Positions 8,875-18,553 are shown, numbered from the stretch's first letter. The stretch: DNA of 64,000 nucleotides from Guptibacillus spartinae (GCF_028610625.1 NZ_JAQQWU010000014.1:1-64000); one strand, 5' to 3'. Numbers and translations: made by a program. Notes: generated by a model not told the origin, from the sequence alone.

Positions 8875-8889
8875 TGGTAGCGCTTTCTT
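8875..8889 (-). promoter_or_regulatory. Candidate CcpA (cre) box upstream of the acylase gene
   Basis: On the minus strand AAGAAAGCGCTACCA matches WTGWAARCGYTWNCW at all but one position. It lies about 50 bases upstream of the acylase start, overlapping the likely promoter, so carbon catabolite repression is plausible. Inferred from sequence match alone. Confidence 0.4.
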
Positions 8890-9124
8890 AAGGTGCTTTT
8901 ATCCGCAAAGAAGCTGTCGGCATAAATGACTTTTGAATGATCTAAACACGCCAAGATTCGAGAAATGCACAAATTCCATTTCAAAACATTACATCAAACG
9001 AGTGCTTTTGTAGATTAGCACGATTTCCTGAGAATCTCTGACTCTTTTTAAGAACCTTTGTCATCTTGCAGGAAAATAGATAGCTCGCCATGGAATAACT
9101 TTATTAAATCAACGGGGAGGAATG

Positions 9125-9817
9125 ATGAAAATGAATAATACAATGATGATCTCCAGGGTGGCTTCCATGTTGAATGTGTCTCGTCATACATTGAAATTAT
9201 GGGAAGAGCAGTTTGCACCATTTCTAACGATTCCACGTGATGAAAACAACGCTCGTACGTATACAATTGGCGATATTGAAGTCCTTCAGTTAATTAAAAA
9301 CATGAAAGAAAGTCATGCGGCCGATGAAGTGATTATTAATACGTTAGAACTTCAGGGAAAAGAAGCAGAAAAAACGCCGCCTAGCGAGCCTATTGATCAG
9401 GTGGATATTCAAACTTCCTTATCTAAAATCGTTTCTTTTGTTGAATCAGAAGAAGTAAAAAAACTTCTTAGCATGGATGAAACCGTTAAGCGATTAGAAA
9501 AGGATATCGTTCATCAAGTTCATGAAATTGTTCATGAAGAAATTGCCACTGCATCCGATGCACATGCATCCATTAACCAAATGGAGCTTAGTGCTATTGG
9601 TAAAAAAATCGATCACCTTGCTGAAGTTTCAGTCGACGAACGTGAATTTTATCAATTTGAAGTAACCAAAGAAAGACAAATTGCAGATGAACAGATGTCA
9701 GCTCGAGAAGAAAGGTTAATGGCCGTTGTGCAAGATCGTTTCAGGGATGAAAGCAGAGCACATGATCCGAAGTGGGGGGTTACGAAAATCAAAAATATTT
9801 TCGGGTTTGCTAAATAA
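9125..9817 (+). CDS. MerR-type helix-turn-helix protein with C-terminal coiled coil
   Basis: About 230 residues. An N-terminal MerR-like winged helix (ISRVASMLNVSRHTLKLWEEQF, then the wing NARTYTIGDIEVLQLI) binds DNA. The middle, from about residue 100 to 200, is rich in Glu/Lys heptads and probably forms a coiled coil. The extreme C-terminus is basic and amphipathic (WGVTKIKNIFGFAK). This layout recalls RacA-type chromosome-anchoring proteins and DUF3967 proteins more than metal-sensing MerR regulators, as no Cys or ligand domain follows the helix-turn-helix. The start is uncertain: ATG at 9122, 9125 and 9131 all lie after GGGGAGG. The next gene starts about 40 bases downstream and may be cotranscribed. 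Confidence 0.65.
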   Translation: MKMNNTMMISRVASMLNVSRHTLKLWEEQFAPFLTIPRDENNARTYTIGDIEVLQLIKNMKESHAADEVIINTLELQGKEAEKTPPSEPIDQVDIQTSLSKIVSFVESEEVKKLLSMDETVKRLEKDIVHQVHEIVHEEIATASDAHASINQMELSAIGKKIDHLAEVSVDEREFYQFEVTKERQIADEQMSAREERLMAVVQDRFRDESRAHDPKWGVTKIKNIFGFAK

Positions 9818-9856
9818 TGAAGTAGAGTAGAGAGAAATTCGAATGGGGGAAGATGA

Positions 9857-10345
9857 ATGGATCAAGCGAAAGTGATGTTTTCCATAATCAGTCTCCTCGT
9901 TGCTGCAACATTCGCGGCTCTCTATATTTATATTTTCTCACTACACACCGAAGTAAATGGAACTAAGGTGAAGGGGGAAGAACATCTCGTATCTGCCGCT
10001 ACTTTTCCAGCAGAGTACGAGCATGTAGAAGATTTTGTTGCGGATTTTCATGAATTTTACAATCGAACAACGGGCTACGGTATGATTGACCGTCCAATGG
10101 ATTTAGAAGCACAAGAGCGTCAAGCAACTGCTGCTGTAGCCTATATTGATGTGTTTATAGAAAATGGGGTAGTGCATGAAGATCTCAAAAAAGATTTATT
10201 ATCGATAAAGGAACTTTCTAACCAATCCCTCACGAAAACGGAGATTCGTGCACTTCATCGGTACTTTCATGATCTCGACAAAGCCCTGAATCACTATGAC
10301 CATGAGGATACGTTTGGGGTTACCGAAACCTATGGGGAGCAATAA
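9857..10345 (+). CDS. Membrane-anchored hypothetical protein, paralogue 1
   Basis: A 162-residue protein with one N-terminal hydrophobic helix (about residues 7-28), then an extracytoplasmic helical domain. Conserved with the next gene are HEFYNRTTGYG (residues 68-78), a middle acidic helix, LHRYFHDLDKALNHYD near the C-terminus and a final FGVTETYG. The start ATG follows GGGGGAAGATGA. I do not recognise a named family. Its layout (anchor, linker, helical domain with a final W/F-G motif) resembles the DUF6241 protein encoded at 20620, but identity is low. It ends at a strong hairpin. Confidence 0.6.
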   Translation: MDQAKVMFSIISLLVAATFAALYIYIFSLHTEVNGTKVKGEEHLVSAATFPAEYEHVEDFVADFHEFYNRTTGYGMIDRPMDLEAQERQATAAVAYIDVFIENGVVHEDLKKDLLSIKELSNQSLTKTEIRALHRYFHDLDKALNHYDHEDTFGVTETYGEQ

Positions 10346-10374
10346 GGTGGAAACGTTCTTTGGTTTCGCATAAA

Positions 10375-10411
10375 CAAAAGCGATATCTACAGTGATGAGA
10401 TATCGCTTTTG
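10375..10411 (+). terminator. Strong stem-loop terminator between the paralogue pair
   Basis: A perfect 14-base-pair stem, CAAAAGCGATATCT (10375-10388) with AGATATCGCTTTTG (10398-10411), ends in TTTTG. It separates the two paralogues, so each probably has its own transcript end. Confidence 0.8.
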
Positions 10412-10456
10412 TGACGTTAAAACAACGTTTCTTTCTATATGAATGGGGAGGGGATT

Positions 10457-10990
10457 GTGATTAAGACAAAAACAAAATTCGTCCTGCTTGCTCTAGCAAC
10501 GGCTGGTAGTCTTGCCATTACTATTTATGTCCTTGTTTCCATTAACGAACGTGCTATTTCAACAAGTAGCGATTGGATTACTCCAGTTTTAGTGGAACGG
10601 CATGTTTACACAAAAGAAGAAATAGATGAAATTGAATCTAGAGTATCGGCGAATCCTGAAAATGTAAATGCGTTTGTTGCTTCGACCCATGCTTTTTACA
10701 ATCAAACGACTGGTTTTGGTGAAATCTCAAAGCTTAATCATAATGATCAAACCGAAAAAGCGATTGAAATTGTATCAGTTGTAAATGTATATAAAGAAGA
10801 GGAAAAAGGGAAGATCAACGAAGATTTGCGAGATATCAAGGCCATTGCCTTACAATATATTGAGGATGGTAAGACAGGAGATGTTCAAAAGTTGCATCGT
10901 TATTTCCACGACCTGGATATTGGATTGAATGGATATGATGCATACGATAAGGTGTGGGGCGTTACAGCTGTTCTTGGTAATGGTGAATAA
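10457..10990 (+). CDS. Membrane-anchored hypothetical protein, paralogue 2
   Basis: About 177 residues, with one N-terminal membrane helix followed by an outside domain. It shares HAFYNQTTGFG, LHRYFHDLDIGLNGYD and WGVTAVLG with the protein encoded just upstream, so the two arose by tandem duplication. I start at GTG 10457, which has GGGGAGGGG 4 to 12 bases upstream; ATG 10439 has no ribosome binding site. Function unknown. The pair may be structural or sensory cell-envelope proteins, since no catalytic motif is visible. Confidence 0.6.
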   Translation: MIKTKTKFVLLALATAGSLAITIYVLVSINERAISTSSDWITPVLVERHVYTKEEIDEIESRVSANPENVNAFVASTHAFYNQTTGFGEISKLNHNDQTEKAIEIVSVVNVYKEEEKGKINEDLRDIKAIALQYIEDGKTGDVQKLHRYFHDLDIGLNGYDAYDKVWGVTAVLGNGE

Positions 10991-11174
10991 CGAAAACTAA
11001 TGATCGTGATAAGGATCATTGCTACTTAGCAAGTCCTTTTTTTGTTTTTAAAAAAGGGTGACAAAGATAAATATTGAGGTTTTAAATACATTTTGACAAA
11101 ATGAAAGAGGATAACAATCAAAAAACTAAGAGTGGAAACAAATAAGAAATAGAGGAAGTCGAGGCAAATGGCTC

Positions 11175-12632
11175 ATGTATAAACTAGTTATTGGAGATCG
11201 TGACACTCAGGAGCTGACCGGATTAAGATGGTTAATTTCAAAGTATTCCTTTCCTATTTCTATAGTAGAAACGGTTAGTGAGTTAGCAGAGATTATGAGG
11301 GTTTTAGAAAAAGAATTACCTGATATCCTTTTCATTGAATTGGACATGATCCCACGGGATAAATGGACTCTTATGAAAACATTTATTGATCGTTACTCTA
11401 CAGAAGTGATTGCAGTAACAGCTGAGCCAACTTTTGAAAGAGCCACAGAAGCAATTGAGATAGGGGCTTTAGACTTAATGGTGAAACCGTTATCACCACT
11501 TAAAATAAAAAACTCTCTTCAAAAAGCATGCAGAAATGTGTCAGATTTCAAAAGGAGAGAGAAAGGAGAAGAATCACGCCAAACATTGTGGTATAAATCC
11601 TTATTTATTGACGATGAACTAGCTTACCATGCTCCGGTCTACTTAATGAAAACGGAAGAAAGAGACGTTCTCAATGAGTTACGACACTTTATTGGTCAGT
11701 TTAATTTTTCATCTACTCCACTTGTTTTTTCAACAACAGATCGGATTGTAGTTGTTTTTGAGAAACAGATACCTGAACCAATACAACAGGCACGGCGGTT
11801 TTTACGAGAGTGGGAGCATATAAGTGAAGAGTCGATGGTTATTGCCGTTCATCAAGGGACGACGGATCATTCATTGCATCAAATTTATATGAAACTAAGA
11901 AAGGTAATGGAAGTCTCTTTTTTTACTGGATATCAACAAGTTCTTCAATCAAATAATGAAGAAGAATGGTATGACATCGATCCCTTTTTAACGTTAACGG
12001 AACAGCGTCACTGGATTTATATGCTAGAAGAAAGTCGAATGGATGAATTGAAAGGTTGGATGTATGAGCATTTTTACGGGATGAAACCCCCTTATCCAGA
12101 ACCTGGGCTATTGCGAACGCGCTTAACGAGTATCCTGGCCCAAATAAGAAGATTTATGATTCGCAAAGGAAGGACTGATAAACATAGTGAAGTCTTATAT
12201 AAAGAAGTGTTTGAATCGATTTTATACAGTCCCATTCTTTATCGGATCGTTCAGGATCTCATCTTATTCCTTACCCATCTTCTTAAGGTATCAGTCGACT
12301 TTCGTTCTGTTTCCAAAAGAAACGTCATTGAAGAAACCTTAACTTATATTGATGAGCATTATAGTGACCCGGCACTTAATTTAAAAGAAGTAGCTGACTA
12401 TGTGTTACGCAATCCAGCTTACTTAAGTCACACGTTGACTCAAAATTACGGTCAATCATTTCGTGAAATAGTAGGTGAAACCCGGATCTATAAAGCAAAA
12501 GAGCTCCTCACCTCAACGGAAGAATCCATTCAAGCTATTGCAAGTCATGTAGGATTTAAAAGTCCGAATTACTTTAGTCGGGTTTTTAAAAAATCCACTG
12601 GTAAAACCCCCGGTGAATATCGAAAAGAGTGA
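11175..12632 (+). CDS. AraC-type response regulator with atypical receiver domain
   Basis: A 485-residue protein built like Bacillus YesN-type regulators: a receiver domain (about 1-120), a long middle region of no clear family, and two AraC helix-turn-helix motifs at the C-terminus (about 385-485; NLKEVADYVLRNPAYLSHTL and SIQAIASHVGFKSPNYFSRVFK). The receiver keeps Thr82 and Lys104, but the phospho-acceptor position in PDILFIELDM is Glu55 instead of Asp, and the acidic pair is D8-R9. It may therefore be permanently active or phosphate-independent. No histidine kinase gene is adjacent. GAGG lies 10 bases before ATG 11175. Confidence 0.82.
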   Translation: MYKLVIGDRDTQELTGLRWLISKYSFPISIVETVSELAEIMRVLEKELPDILFIELDMIPRDKWTLMKTFIDRYSTEVIAVTAEPTFERATEAIEIGALDLMVKPLSPLKIKNSLQKACRNVSDFKRREKGEESRQTLWYKSLFIDDELAYHAPVYLMKTEERDVLNELRHFIGQFNFSSTPLVFSTTDRIVVVFEKQIPEPIQQARRFLREWEHISEESMVIAVHQGTTDHSLHQIYMKLRKVMEVSFFTGYQQVLQSNNEEEWYDIDPFLTLTEQRHWIYMLEESRMDELKGWMYEHFYGMKPPYPEPGLLRTRLTSILAQIRRFMIRKGRTDKHSEVLYKEVFESILYSPILYRIVQDLILFLTHLLKVSVDFRSVSKRNVIEETLTYIDEHYSDPALNLKEVADYVLRNPAYLSHTLTQNYGQSFREIVGETRIYKAKELLTSTEESIQAIASHVGFKSPNYFSRVFKKSTGKTPGEYRKE

Positions 12633-12643
12633 TAATGCAAATA

Positions 12644-12681
12644 AAATGGGTGAGGATAGACGGTAGTATCCTCACCCATTT
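12644..12681. terminator. Bidirectional terminator
   Basis: AAATGGGTGAGGATA (12644-12658) pairs perfectly with TATCCTCACCCATTT (12667-12681), between the converging AraC-type regulator and fda. T-rich on the right flank. Confidence 0.8.
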
Positions 12682-12693
12682 ATATAATGTTTC

Positions 12694-13584
12694 TTATTTT
12701 TTATTTACGGAAGCGTCGTAAATAGAATCCACCGCGCTCTGTAAAGCGTCATTAAATTCTTGCTCAGTCTGATTGGCATTTAGATCTGCCGCAAGCGCTC
12801 TTGAAAAGCTTGCAATAAGACCATGGTTTTCTTTTAGTTTCTCATTTGCTTCATCACGAGAATATCCACCTGACAGTGCTACGACACGCAACACGCGTGG
12901 ATGCTCAATCAGTTCTTTATACGCATTTGCTCTTGTCGGAATCGTCAATTTAAGCATTACGTTTTGATCTTCTGATAAATCATTTAGCTGTTTAAGGATT
13001 TCTTCTCGTAAAATTTCTTCTGATTTTTCTTTGTTTTCACTATGAATGTTGACTTCAGGTTCAATAATTGGCATTAGATCAGCAGCAAGTATTCGCTTAC
13101 CGATATCAAATTGCTGCTCAACAACCTTCTTAATACTGCTTTCATTTGGTTCATGAATCACTGAGCGCATTTTCGTACCGAAAATTTTTCGTTCACTTGC
13201 GCGACCAAGGGTTTCATCTAAATCGTGAATTGGTTTCATAAGCTGAACACCATTTTCTTGATCAGCTAGTCCTTTATCAACTTTTAGGAAAGGAACAATT
13301 CCCTTATCTGCTAAATAGTCGGCTGTATACTTGCCTTCTATTTCGCGATCCATAGTTTGTTCAAATAGAATAGCACCGAGTATTTTTTCACCACTAAACG
13401 CAGGTGAAGTAATGATTCTTGTTCGCATCTGATGAACGCGATCGAACATTTCGTCTTCGTTAGAGTAGGAATCTTCAGGAACACCATATTCTGCAAGAGC
13501 CTTTGGTGTACTACCACCACTCTGATCTAGCGCTGCAATAAATCCTGTTCCGTTTTTGATTTTGTCGAATTGATTGTTGTTCAT
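12694..13584 (-). CDS. fda: Class I fructose-bisphosphate aldolase
   Basis: A 296-residue Schiff-base aldolase of the compact bacterial class I type known from Staphylococcus (Fda). It splits fructose 1,6-bisphosphate into dihydroxyacetone phosphate and glyceraldehyde 3-phosphate. Typical motifs are the N-terminal [40 protein letters not shown] and MLKLTIP, with a lysine in the class I position, and ALSGGYSR near the phosphate site. ATG 13584 is preceded by AAAAGGAGTGG. Monocistronic, with its own terminator. Many Bacillaceae also have the class II FbaA; that gene is not in view. Confidence 0.92.
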   Translation of the reverse strand: MNNNQFDKIKNGTGFIAALDQSGGSTPKALAEYGVPEDSYSNEDEMFDRVHQMRTRIITSPAFSGEKILGAILFEQTMDREIEGKYTADYLADKGIVPFLKVDKGLADQENGVQLMKPIHDLDETLGRASERKIFGTKMRSVIHEPNESSIKKVVEQQFDIGKRILAADLMPIIEPEVNIHSENKEKSEEILREEILKQLNDLSEDQNVMLKLTIPTRANAYKELIEHPRVLRVVALSGGYSRDEANEKLKENHGLIASFSRALAADLNANQTEQEFNDALQSAVDSIYDASVNKK

Positions 13585-13980
13585 GTTTTTCCACTCCTTT
13601 TGATTCTAATCTTCATTTTGGAACCATCTATACTCTTCCCATTATTCCATCAAAATTAACAACAAATTTTGTTTCGTTTCATAAATGAACTGCTCTTATT
13701 TATGAAAATGATCTCATCTATTCCCTTATTAAGTTTTAAAGAGTATGGATGTTCCTTTCTTTATCCCATCATATATACGCATTACCCATGTTCCTCTTCC
13801 TTCAATCATAAAATAGTTTGATTTTCTTTTCTAAAATAAAGACTATGAAAATTTTAGGTTTTATCAAGATAATCTTCTTATTTATCAATAAAATGCTATT
13901 ATTCGAAATTCGGTAGTCTATATCGTTTCAGGATCAAATGCTACGCTTTTAATAAGAAATGATTGGAAAGGGTGACGTTG
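13585..13980. other. Divergent regulatory region between fda and hutU
   Basis: About 396 AT-rich bases holding the leftward fda promoter and the rightward hut promoter. I see no coding sequence. No triad of NAG motifs with 4-base spacing (the HutP site) is apparent here, and I found no good CcpA box, so hut regulation at this promoter is unexplained by what I can see. Confidence 0.45.
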
Positions 13981-15648
13981 ATGGCTGGTACAAAGGCAAA
14001 CAAAGTAGAGCAGTATAGAGGCACCGTTCTGCATACGAAAGGATGGATACAGGAAGCGGCTTTACGAATGCTTAGTAATAATTTGCATCCTGATGTCGCG
14101 GAGAATCCAGAGGAACTTGTTGTCTATGGTGGAATTGGAAAAGCGGCGCGAAATTGGGAGTGCTATGAAGCCATTGTTCGTTCATTAAAGGAGCTTGAGG
14201 ATGATGAAACGCTGTTGATTCAATCTGGAAAGCCTGTAGCGGTTTTCAAGACTCACAGAGACGCCCCCAAAGTACTGATTGCTAATTCGAATTTGGTGCC
14301 TGCCTGGGCAAATTGGGAGCACTTTCATGAACTGGATCGAAAAGGATTGATGATGTATGGACAAATGACGGCTGGGAGCTGGATTTACATTGGCAGTCAA
14401 GGAATTGTCCAGGGGACGTATGAGACTTTTGCTGAATGTGGGAAGCAGCATTTCAACGGTAGTTTAAGAAATACGATTACGTTAACAGCAGGCTTAGGAG
14501 GAATGGGCGGAGCACAACCACTCGCCGTGACGCTTAACGGCGGGGTATGTATTGCGATTGAAATGGATGAAAAAAGGATACAGCGTCGAATCGATACAAA
14601 GTATCTTGATACGTCAACTGATAGTCTTGAGCATGCAATTGAGTTGGCAAAGAAAGCTCGAAATAAAGGAAAAGCTCTTTCTATTGGTTTACTAGGTAAT
14701 GCGGCAGAAATTTTACCTAAAATGATCGATTATCATTTTATCCCTGACATTTTGACGGATCAAACTTCTGCTCATGACCCTTTAAACGGCTATTATCCTA
14801 TAAACCTGGATATAAAAGCGGCAGAAGAACTCCGTAGGGAGAAGCCGGATCAGTATACTAAATTAGCAAAACAAAGTATTGCCATACACGTTCAGGCAAT
14901 GCTTGTGATGCAAAAGCAAGGAGCCGTGACATTTGATTACGGAAATAACATTCGGCAAGTTGCGAAAGATGAAGGTGTTCAAAACGCTTTTCATTTCCCT
15001 GGATTTGTACCGGCATATATCCGTCCACAGTTTTGCGAAGGAAAAGGTCCTTTTCGTTGGGTAGCTTTGTCAGGAGACCCAAAAGATATATATAAAACAG
15101 ATGAAGTGATCTTAAATGAGTTTAGTGAAAACGAACACCTCTGTCATTGGATTCGTATGGCGCGCGAGAAAATTAGTTTTCAAGGACTTCCTTCTCGTAT
15201 TTGTTGGCTTGGATATGGGGAGCGAGCAAAGTTTGGGAAAATCATAAATAACATGGTCGCAAACGGGGAATTAAGTGCTCCGATTGTGATTGGACGTGAT
15301 CATCTTGACTCTGGCTCTGTCGCTTCGCCGAATCGAGAGACGGAAGCCATGAAAGATGGAAGCGATGCAGTTGCTGATTGGCCAATTCTAAATGCCCTGA
15401 TTAATAGTGTCGGTGGGGCAAGTTGGGTAAGCGTTCACCATGGGGGTGGCGTTGGCATGGGTTACTCACTTCATGCAGGGATGGTTATTGTAGCTGACGG
15501 AACGAAAGAGGCGGAGCGTCGAATTGAGCGTGTGCTAACAACAGACCCTGGAATGGGTGTGGTGCGTCATGTTGACGCAGACTATGATTTAGCGAAGAAA
15601 ACGGCAGAGGAGAAAGGCATTCATGTTCCGATGCTACGAAAGAAATAG
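13981..15648 (+). CDS. hutU: Urocanate hydratase
   Basis: A 555-residue NAD-dependent urocanase, the second step of histidine breakdown (urocanate to imidazolonepropionate). Family motifs include [49 protein letters not shown] (NAD binding) and [14 protein letters not shown] with the conserved Cys. The C-terminal [11 protein letters not shown] is also diagnostic. I start at ATG 13981, which follows GAAAGGGTGA; a TTG at 13963 would place the start before the ribosome binding site. It is the first gene of the hut operon here; in B. subtilis hutP and hutH come first. Confidence 0.95.
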   Translation: MAGTKANKVEQYRGTVLHTKGWIQEAALRMLSNNLHPDVAENPEELVVYGGIGKAARNWECYEAIVRSLKELEDDETLLIQSGKPVAVFKTHRDAPKVLIANSNLVPAWANWEHFHELDRKGLMMYGQMTAGSWIYIGSQGIVQGTYETFAECGKQHFNGSLRNTITLTAGLGGMGGAQPLAVTLNGGVCIAIEMDEKRIQRRIDTKYLDTSTDSLEHAIELAKKARNKGKALSIGLLGNAAEILPKMIDYHFIPDILTDQTSAHDPLNGYYPINLDIKAAEELRREKPDQYTKLAKQSIAIHVQAMLVMQKQGAVTFDYGNNIRQVAKDEGVQNAFHFPGFVPAYIRPQFCEGKGPFRWVALSGDPKDIYKTDEVILNEFSENEHLCHWIRMAREKISFQGLPSRICWLGYGERAKFGKIINNMVANGELSAPIVIGRDHLDSGSVASPNRETEAMKDGSDAVADWPILNALINSVGGASWVSVHHGGGVGMGYSLHAGMVIVADGTKEAERRIERVLTTDPGMGVVRHVDADYDLAKKTAEEKGIHVPMLRKK

Positions 15649-15661
15649 GAGGTAGAGCGAG

Positions 15662-16936
15662 ATGACTGCACGCTTATTAATCAAAAATGCGGCTCAGCTA
15701 ATCACGATGTCGGGTTACTCGGAACGTCCAGCGATAAAAGAGGAAATGTCGCAAATAGGATTAATTGAGAATGGTGCTCTCTATATAGAAGACGGGATCA
15801 TCATTGAAGTAGGATCATCAAAAAGAATAGTAGAAAAATACAAAGAGTTAACAGCGTCAACTGAACAAATGGATGCTACTGGTAAAGTAGTAGCTCCGGG
15901 CCTAATTGATCCCCATACGCACCTTGTTCATGCTGGAACGAGAGAAAATGAATACGCCATGCGGTTACAAGGGAAGACATATATGGAAATCATGGAAGCG
16001 GGCGGGGGTATTCATGCTACGACGCGTGCGACACAAGAAGCGAGTCATGAAGAGTTGTTCGAACAGTCGAGAAAACGTCTGAACCAATTTTTGTTGCACG
16101 GAGTAACAACAGTGGAAGCGAAAAGCGGTTACGGTCTCACGTTAGAACATGAAATAAAACAATTAGAAGTTGCCAAACAACTAAATGAATCGCATCCGAT
16201 AGATGTAATTTCCACATTTATGGGTGCGCACGCTATTCCTTTATCAGAAAAGAGTAATCCCGAAGCGTTCGTGTCAAGAGTGATTTCAGACATGATTCCA
16301 GAAGTAGCCAATCGGAAGCTGGCAACATTTAACGACGTTTTTTGTGAACGAGGTGTTTTTACTCCGGATCAATCAAGGCGCATACTAGAAGCTGGAAAAG
16401 AATACGGACTTATTCCTAAACTTCACGCTGATGAGATTGAACCTTATGCAGGAGCGGAGTTGGCTGCGGAGGTTGGAGCCATCTCGGCTGATCACCTCCT
16501 TAGAGCATCAGAGCAGGGAATAAAAGACATGGCTGAAGCAGGTGTAATGGGAGTATTACTTCCAGGAACGGCATTTTTCCTAATGGCTGATTTTGCTCAA
16601 GGAAGAAAGATGATTGATGCTGGAGTGGGTGTTGCGCTATCTACGGATGCAAATCCTGGTTCATCTCCTACCCTTTCTCTTCCTTTTATCATGAACCTTG
16701 GATGCTTGAAAATGGGGATGACACCTGAAGAGGTATTAACTGCGACAACCATTAATGCTGCACATGCGATTGGCTGTGCGGATACTACAGGGAGTCTTGA
16801 AACTGGTAAAAAAGCGGACATTACAATATTTGATGTACCTAATTACCTTACTCTTTCCTATCAATATGGAATGAATCATGTCGACACTGTGATTAAAGGA
16901 GGAGTGACGCTGGTCGTAGGAGGACACCTTTTATGA
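15662..16936 (+). CDS. hutI: Imidazolonepropionase
   Basis: A 424-residue amidohydrolase, third step of histidine breakdown: it opens 4-imidazolone-5-propionate to N-formiminoglutamate. The metal-binding HxH is in DPHTHLVHAGTREN, followed by EAKSGYGLT, the conserved HADE segment (LHADEIEPY) and the late Asp in LSTDANPGS. The start ATG 15662 has AGGAGGTAGAGCG just before it. It lies 13 bases after hutU and overlaps hutG by 4 bases, so the genes are translationally close. Confidence 0.95.
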   Translation: MTARLLIKNAAQLITMSGYSERPAIKEEMSQIGLIENGALYIEDGIIIEVGSSKRIVEKYKELTASTEQMDATGKVVAPGLIDPHTHLVHAGTRENEYAMRLQGKTYMEIMEAGGGIHATTRATQEASHEELFEQSRKRLNQFLLHGVTTVEAKSGYGLTLEHEIKQLEVAKQLNESHPIDVISTFMGAHAIPLSEKSNPEAFVSRVISDMIPEVANRKLATFNDVFCERGVFTPDQSRRILEAGKEYGLIPKLHADEIEPYAGAELAAEVGAISADHLLRASEQGIKDMAEAGVMGVLLPGTAFFLMADFAQGRKMIDAGVGVALSTDANPGSSPTLSLPFIMNLGCLKMGMTPEEVLTATTINAAHAIGCADTTGSLETGKKADITIFDVPNYLTLSYQYGMNHVDTVIKGGVTLVVGGHLL

Positions 16937-17931
16937 GCGTATATCCATACCCAATGTTAAATCGCCCAACCATGATTTGGTCAAAGCAAACGGATGAACA
17001 ACTTGATCTCACGGTGAATGAATGGATTGAAACGATAGGAGAATTAACGCCAAATTGGAAAGACTACGACATTACAATACTTGGCGTTCCCTTATCAAAG
17101 TCATCGATTAGTACATCCGCAGCAAGTGAGAATCCTGATGCGATGCGAAGAGCATGGCGTTCATTTCGTACGTATAATCTTGATGAAGACGTTGATTTAG
17201 CTCGTTTAAAAGCGATCGATCTTGGTGACGTGAAACAACATGTAACGGATATCGGGTTTACTCATGACCAAATTCAGCAGGCTATGGTCGCGATGAGAGA
17301 ACATCATCCACATACCATACCTTTAACGCTTGGTGGAGATCATTCCATTACAGCAATGTTAATTAAAGGATGGAAGCAAGCGCATCGCAATGAGACGATT
17401 GGAATCTTGCAATTGGATACCCATTTTGATTTACGAAACTTTGCGGAAATAGGACCAGCAAATGGCACGCCAATACGACAAGTAATCGAAAGCCATATAG
17501 TTGAAGGAAACCATGTCCATAATATTGGGCTTCACGGTTTTTTTAATAGCTTAGCGTTGAAAAACTATGCTGATGAACACGGTGTTCATTACACGACGAT
17601 GAAAACTGTAAGAACAAAAGGTATCCATCAGATCGTTCACGATGCGTTAGCTCAGCTTGAAGTTGCGGTTGACACGATATACTTAACGGTGGATATGGAC
17701 GTTCTTGATATTTCTTGTAATCCTGCAGCACCAGCAGCGACTCCTGGCGGTATGAGAACAGAAGAGTTGTTTGAGGCTGTCCAGATAGCCGGGGAACATC
17801 CAAAAGTAAAAGCAATGGACCTCGTTTGCCTCGATCCTAGAAAAGATGTCGGTGAGCTTGGGGTGAAGAGTGCCGTTCATACGATGCTCTCATTTTTAAC
17901 CGGAGTGTGTAAACGGAAAGAACGATCTTGA
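16933..17931 (+). CDS. hutG: Formimidoylglutamase
   Basis: A 332-residue ureohydrolase-fold enzyme (arginase/agmatinase superfamily). It hydrolyses N-formiminoglutamate to glutamate and formamide, the final step of the Bacillus route. The binuclear Mn ligands are visible in LGGDHS, QLDTHFDLR and TVDMDVLDISC. The N-terminus (TPNWKDYDITILGVPLSK) fits HutG rather than agmatinase, and the operon context decides the assignment. ATG 16933 overlaps the end of hutI by 4 bases, with AGGAGG just upstream. Confidence 0.9.
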   Translation: MSVYPYPMLNRPTMIWSKQTDEQLDLTVNEWIETIGELTPNWKDYDITILGVPLSKSSISTSAASENPDAMRRAWRSFRTYNLDEDVDLARLKAIDLGDVKQHVTDIGFTHDQIQQAMVAMREHHPHTIPLTLGGDHSITAMLIKGWKQAHRNETIGILQLDTHFDLRNFAEIGPANGTPIRQVIESHIVEGNHVHNIGLHGFFNSLALKNYADEHGVHYTTMKTVRTKGIHQIVHDALAQLEVAVDTIYLTVDMDVLDISCNPAAPAATPGGMRTEELFEAVQIAGEHPKVKAMDLVCLDPRKDVGELGVKSAVHTMLSFLTGVCKRKERS

Positions 17932-18003
17932 CCAGAGACTTTGATAGCGCTTACAATAGAAAAAGATATTAGTTACGAGTTGATATGTGGACAGGGGAGA
18001 GAA

Positions 18004-18444
18004 ATGACACAAAAGATACAGATTGGTAAATTAGCGATGCTCATCGCATCATTAACCCCTGATGAATTAGAACCATTTTCGCAACAGCTGGAAGATGTGG
18101 ATTACTGTCAGGGGAAGACTGGGTCAATGAGTATGCAGAAAGTTATCTCAGCTGTTGAAACATCTGCAAAAAGGAATAATATTATTTCAGAAGAGCTTTA
18201 TCGAGAGACTCATGCCTTATATCATGCCATACTAGAAGCGTTAGAAGGGGTTATGCGTGGCCAGATCGGCGCCGGAGATATGATGCGAACCGTGGGCTTA
18301 CGGTTTGCGATTGTTCGAGGCTCACCCTACGAGCATTTTGATGAAGGCGAATGGATTGCTGTTGCTTTTTATGGAACAATTGGCGCACCAGTAAAAGGAC
18401 TTGAACACGAAACGTTTGGACTTGGTATTAATCATATAGGATAA
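18004..18444 (+). CDS. hutP: Hut operon antiterminator HutP
   Basis: A 146-residue RNA-binding protein that, in B. subtilis, binds hut mRNA when charged with L-histidine and Mg2+ and lets transcription pass a terminator. The sequence matches the family along its whole length ([11 protein letters not shown]-like start, [32 protein letters not shown], ending GLGINHIG). Its start ATG 18004 follows ACAGGGGAGAGAA. It sits directly before hutH, with the candidate target RNA in the 109-base gap, but unlike in B. subtilis it follows hutU-hutI-hutG instead of leading the operon. Confidence 0.93.
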   Translation: MTQKIQIGKLAMLIASLTPDELEPFSQQLEDVDYCQGKTGSMSMQKVISAVETSAKRNNIISEELYRETHALYHAILEALEGVMRGQIGAGDMMRTVGLRFAIVRGSPYEHFDEGEWIAVAFYGTIGAPVKGLEHETFGLGINHIG

Positions 18445-18454
18445 AAGCTGCCTA

Positions 18455-18551
18455 AAGCGATTAGTGATAAGGAGGCGGCAAAGGAAACGTATGTTCCCTT
18501 GGCCCCATCGTTTGTTGTTAGATAATTAATTTCATAGAGAGAAGGCGATAG
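18455..18551 (+). promoter_or_regulatory. Candidate HutP-responsive attenuator before hutH
   Basis: Two NAG triads with exact 4-base spacers flank a stem-loop. Site I (18455-18471) reads AAG-CGAT-TAG-TGAT-AAG. Site II (18535-18551) reads TAG-AGAG-AAG-GCGA-TAG and overlaps the hutH ribosome binding site. Between them GGCAAAGGAAAC (18477-18488) can pair with GTTCCCTTGGCC (18493-18504) with two mismatches, followed by a T-rich stretch. Three NAG motifs 4 bases apart are the known HutP recognition pattern, and B. subtilis has two such sites at its hut terminator. Antitermination (or translation control at site II) is inferred. Confidence 0.7.
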
Positions 18552-18553
18552 GT

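Noticed and set aside
13585-13980. HutP site or cre before hutU
   Set aside because: No three NAG motifs with 4-base spacing and no good cre match in this region.
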